NCBI RefSeq assembly: GCF_006538325.1
Contig: NZ_BJKK01000008.1
Location: 62,001-126,000 of the forward strand
Direction of reading: 5' to 3'
DNA from: Alteromonas sp. KUL42
GTDB lineage: Bacteria; Pseudomonadota; Gammaproteobacteria; Enterobacterales; Alteromonadaceae
DNA: 64,000 nt
A program made the position numbers and the translations under genes. The notes under the pieces are model-generated. The model saw only the letters and a program-made list of their open reading frames with translations. It made no database searches and was not told the DNA's origin. The stretch's first letter is position 1. Each line of letters opens with the position of its first letter. Positions 63,432-64,000 of this stretch are shown piece by piece.

Positions 63432-63725
63432 TTTGATTTCCATACGTTCTGAAATGTATATTGTGAAGGCAGTCACAATAATCCTTGTTTTAGTGTTTAC
63501 CTCTAGTCTTTTATCAATTAACTCTTTATCTATAAAAGTTCGGCAGAAACCATAGCTAATTCGTTGAAGACCAATTTATTTAGAAGGTAACACAAGCAAA
63601 CATAACATGATTTTTGTACAGGTGGGTATGTATTAAGTGCTTTATGTGGTTGATTTTTAGTAAGAATGAAATGCCAATTGTGCCCAATTAGCTGCGTTTT
63701 GTATAAATCGCACGATTTAATCAAA

Positions 63726-63776
63726 TTGACCATTTTGTGTGAACAGCTATACTCTAACTGCTATTCCAAATTTGGA
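63726..63776 (+). promoter_or_regulatory. Promoter and palindrome of the Phd-type antitoxin gene
   Basis: TTGACC (63726) and TATACT (63748) are 16 bases apart and fit a sigma-70 promoter. TCCAAATTTGGA (63765-63776) is a perfect 12-base palindrome covering the ribosome site TTGGAG, so a bound protein would block both transcription and translation. The 353-base gap back to 63432 otherwise holds only a doubtful minus-strand frame. Confidence 0.65.
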
Positions 63777-63784
63777 GATTGATC

Positions 63785-64000
63785 ATGCAAACCTTAACAG
63801 CAAATGATGCCAAACGTAATTTTGGTGAGTTGCTTCTAAGCGCCCAACGAGAGCCTGTAAAAATTAGTAAAAACAGCAAAGACGCCGTAGTCGTGATGTC
63901 GATTAAGGATTATGAAGCGCTAGAGGCCATGAAAACTGATTACCTTAGACAGTGCTTTGAGTCTGCTAAACAAGACTTGGCACAAGGTAATGCGGTTGAT
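63785..64000 (+). CDS. Phd/YefM-family antitoxin (3' end outside window)
   Basis: The first 72 residues are typical of Phd/YefM antitoxins: LTANDAKRNFGELLLSAQREPVKISKNSKDAVVVMS and DYEALE. These proteins bind their toxin through a disordered C-terminus and repress their operon. The toxin gene, probably of the RelE/ParE group, should lie just beyond the window. The palindrome over the ribosome site is a candidate operator. Confidence 0.85.
   Translation, partial: MQTLTANDAKRNFGELLLSAQREPVKISKNSKDAVVVMSIKDYEALEAMKTDYLRQCFESAKQDLAQGNAVD

Noticed and set aside
63530-63733. 67-codon minus-strand frame before the antitoxin
   Set aside because: No ribosome site, low-complexity composition and no recognisable motif; it overlaps the antitoxin promoter.

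Overview
The window looks like chromosomal DNA of a marine gammaproteobacterium close to Alteromonas (Alteromonadaceae). The evidence is the thrS-infC-rpmI-rplT-pheS-pheT-ihfA order, an AUU-initiated infC, TonB-linked nutrient uptake, PomAB-type stators, many GGDEF/EAL proteins and moderate G+C. No tRNA, rRNA, CRISPR array, prophage or complete insertion sequence was seen.

Layout. 1-11.9 kb: the C-terminal part of an RND pump, then four c-di-GMP proteins (two GGDEF, two GGDEF-EAL), a metallo-beta-lactamase-fold lipoprotein, and a TetR regulator overlapping a Cys-rich PAS protein. 11.9-25.1 kb: purine catabolism. A tight operon xdhA-xdhB-xdhC-uraD-uraH-guaD-puuD faces a RutR-like regulator plus puuE, followed by an AzgA-type permease divergent from adenine deaminase. 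25.1-29.1 kb: Hpt protein, a decayed receiver domain, a REC-GGDEF regulator and a hybrid histidine kinase. 29.2-34.6 kb: exported NUP-family protein, TonB receptor and NCS2 urate/xanthine permease. 34.9-42.7 kb: cupin, then an operon (amidase, HpxW-like Ntn hydrolase, TauE transporter, ureidoglycine aminotransferase, allantoate amidohydrolase) next to an RpiR regulator. 42.9-46.5 kb: assorted genes. 46.7-54.2 kb: the translation operon. 54.3-64 kb: small secreted proteins, a GT61 glycosyltransferase with an internal duplication, HxlR and PadR regulators, an orphan PomB-PomA stator pair, and the start of a Phd-type antitoxin.

How it works together. The genes could carry purines from uptake through deamination, xanthine and urate oxidation, allantoin and allantoate to ureidoglycine, then by transamination towards oxalurate/oxamate. 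Four near-identical 16-bp dyads matching the RutR consensus TTGACCA-N2-TGGTCAA lie before xdhA, the azgA-like gene, the TonB receptor and the NCS2 permease. This suggests that the RutR-like protein encoded inside the cluster controls a purine regulon. A perfect 18-bp palindrome before the amidase is the likely RpiR operator for the lower pathway.

Caveat. uraD, uraH and a fructosamine-kinase-like gene each carry one extra A in an A6-A7 run. Homopolymer sequencing error is the simplest explanation, with true mutation or slippage as alternatives.
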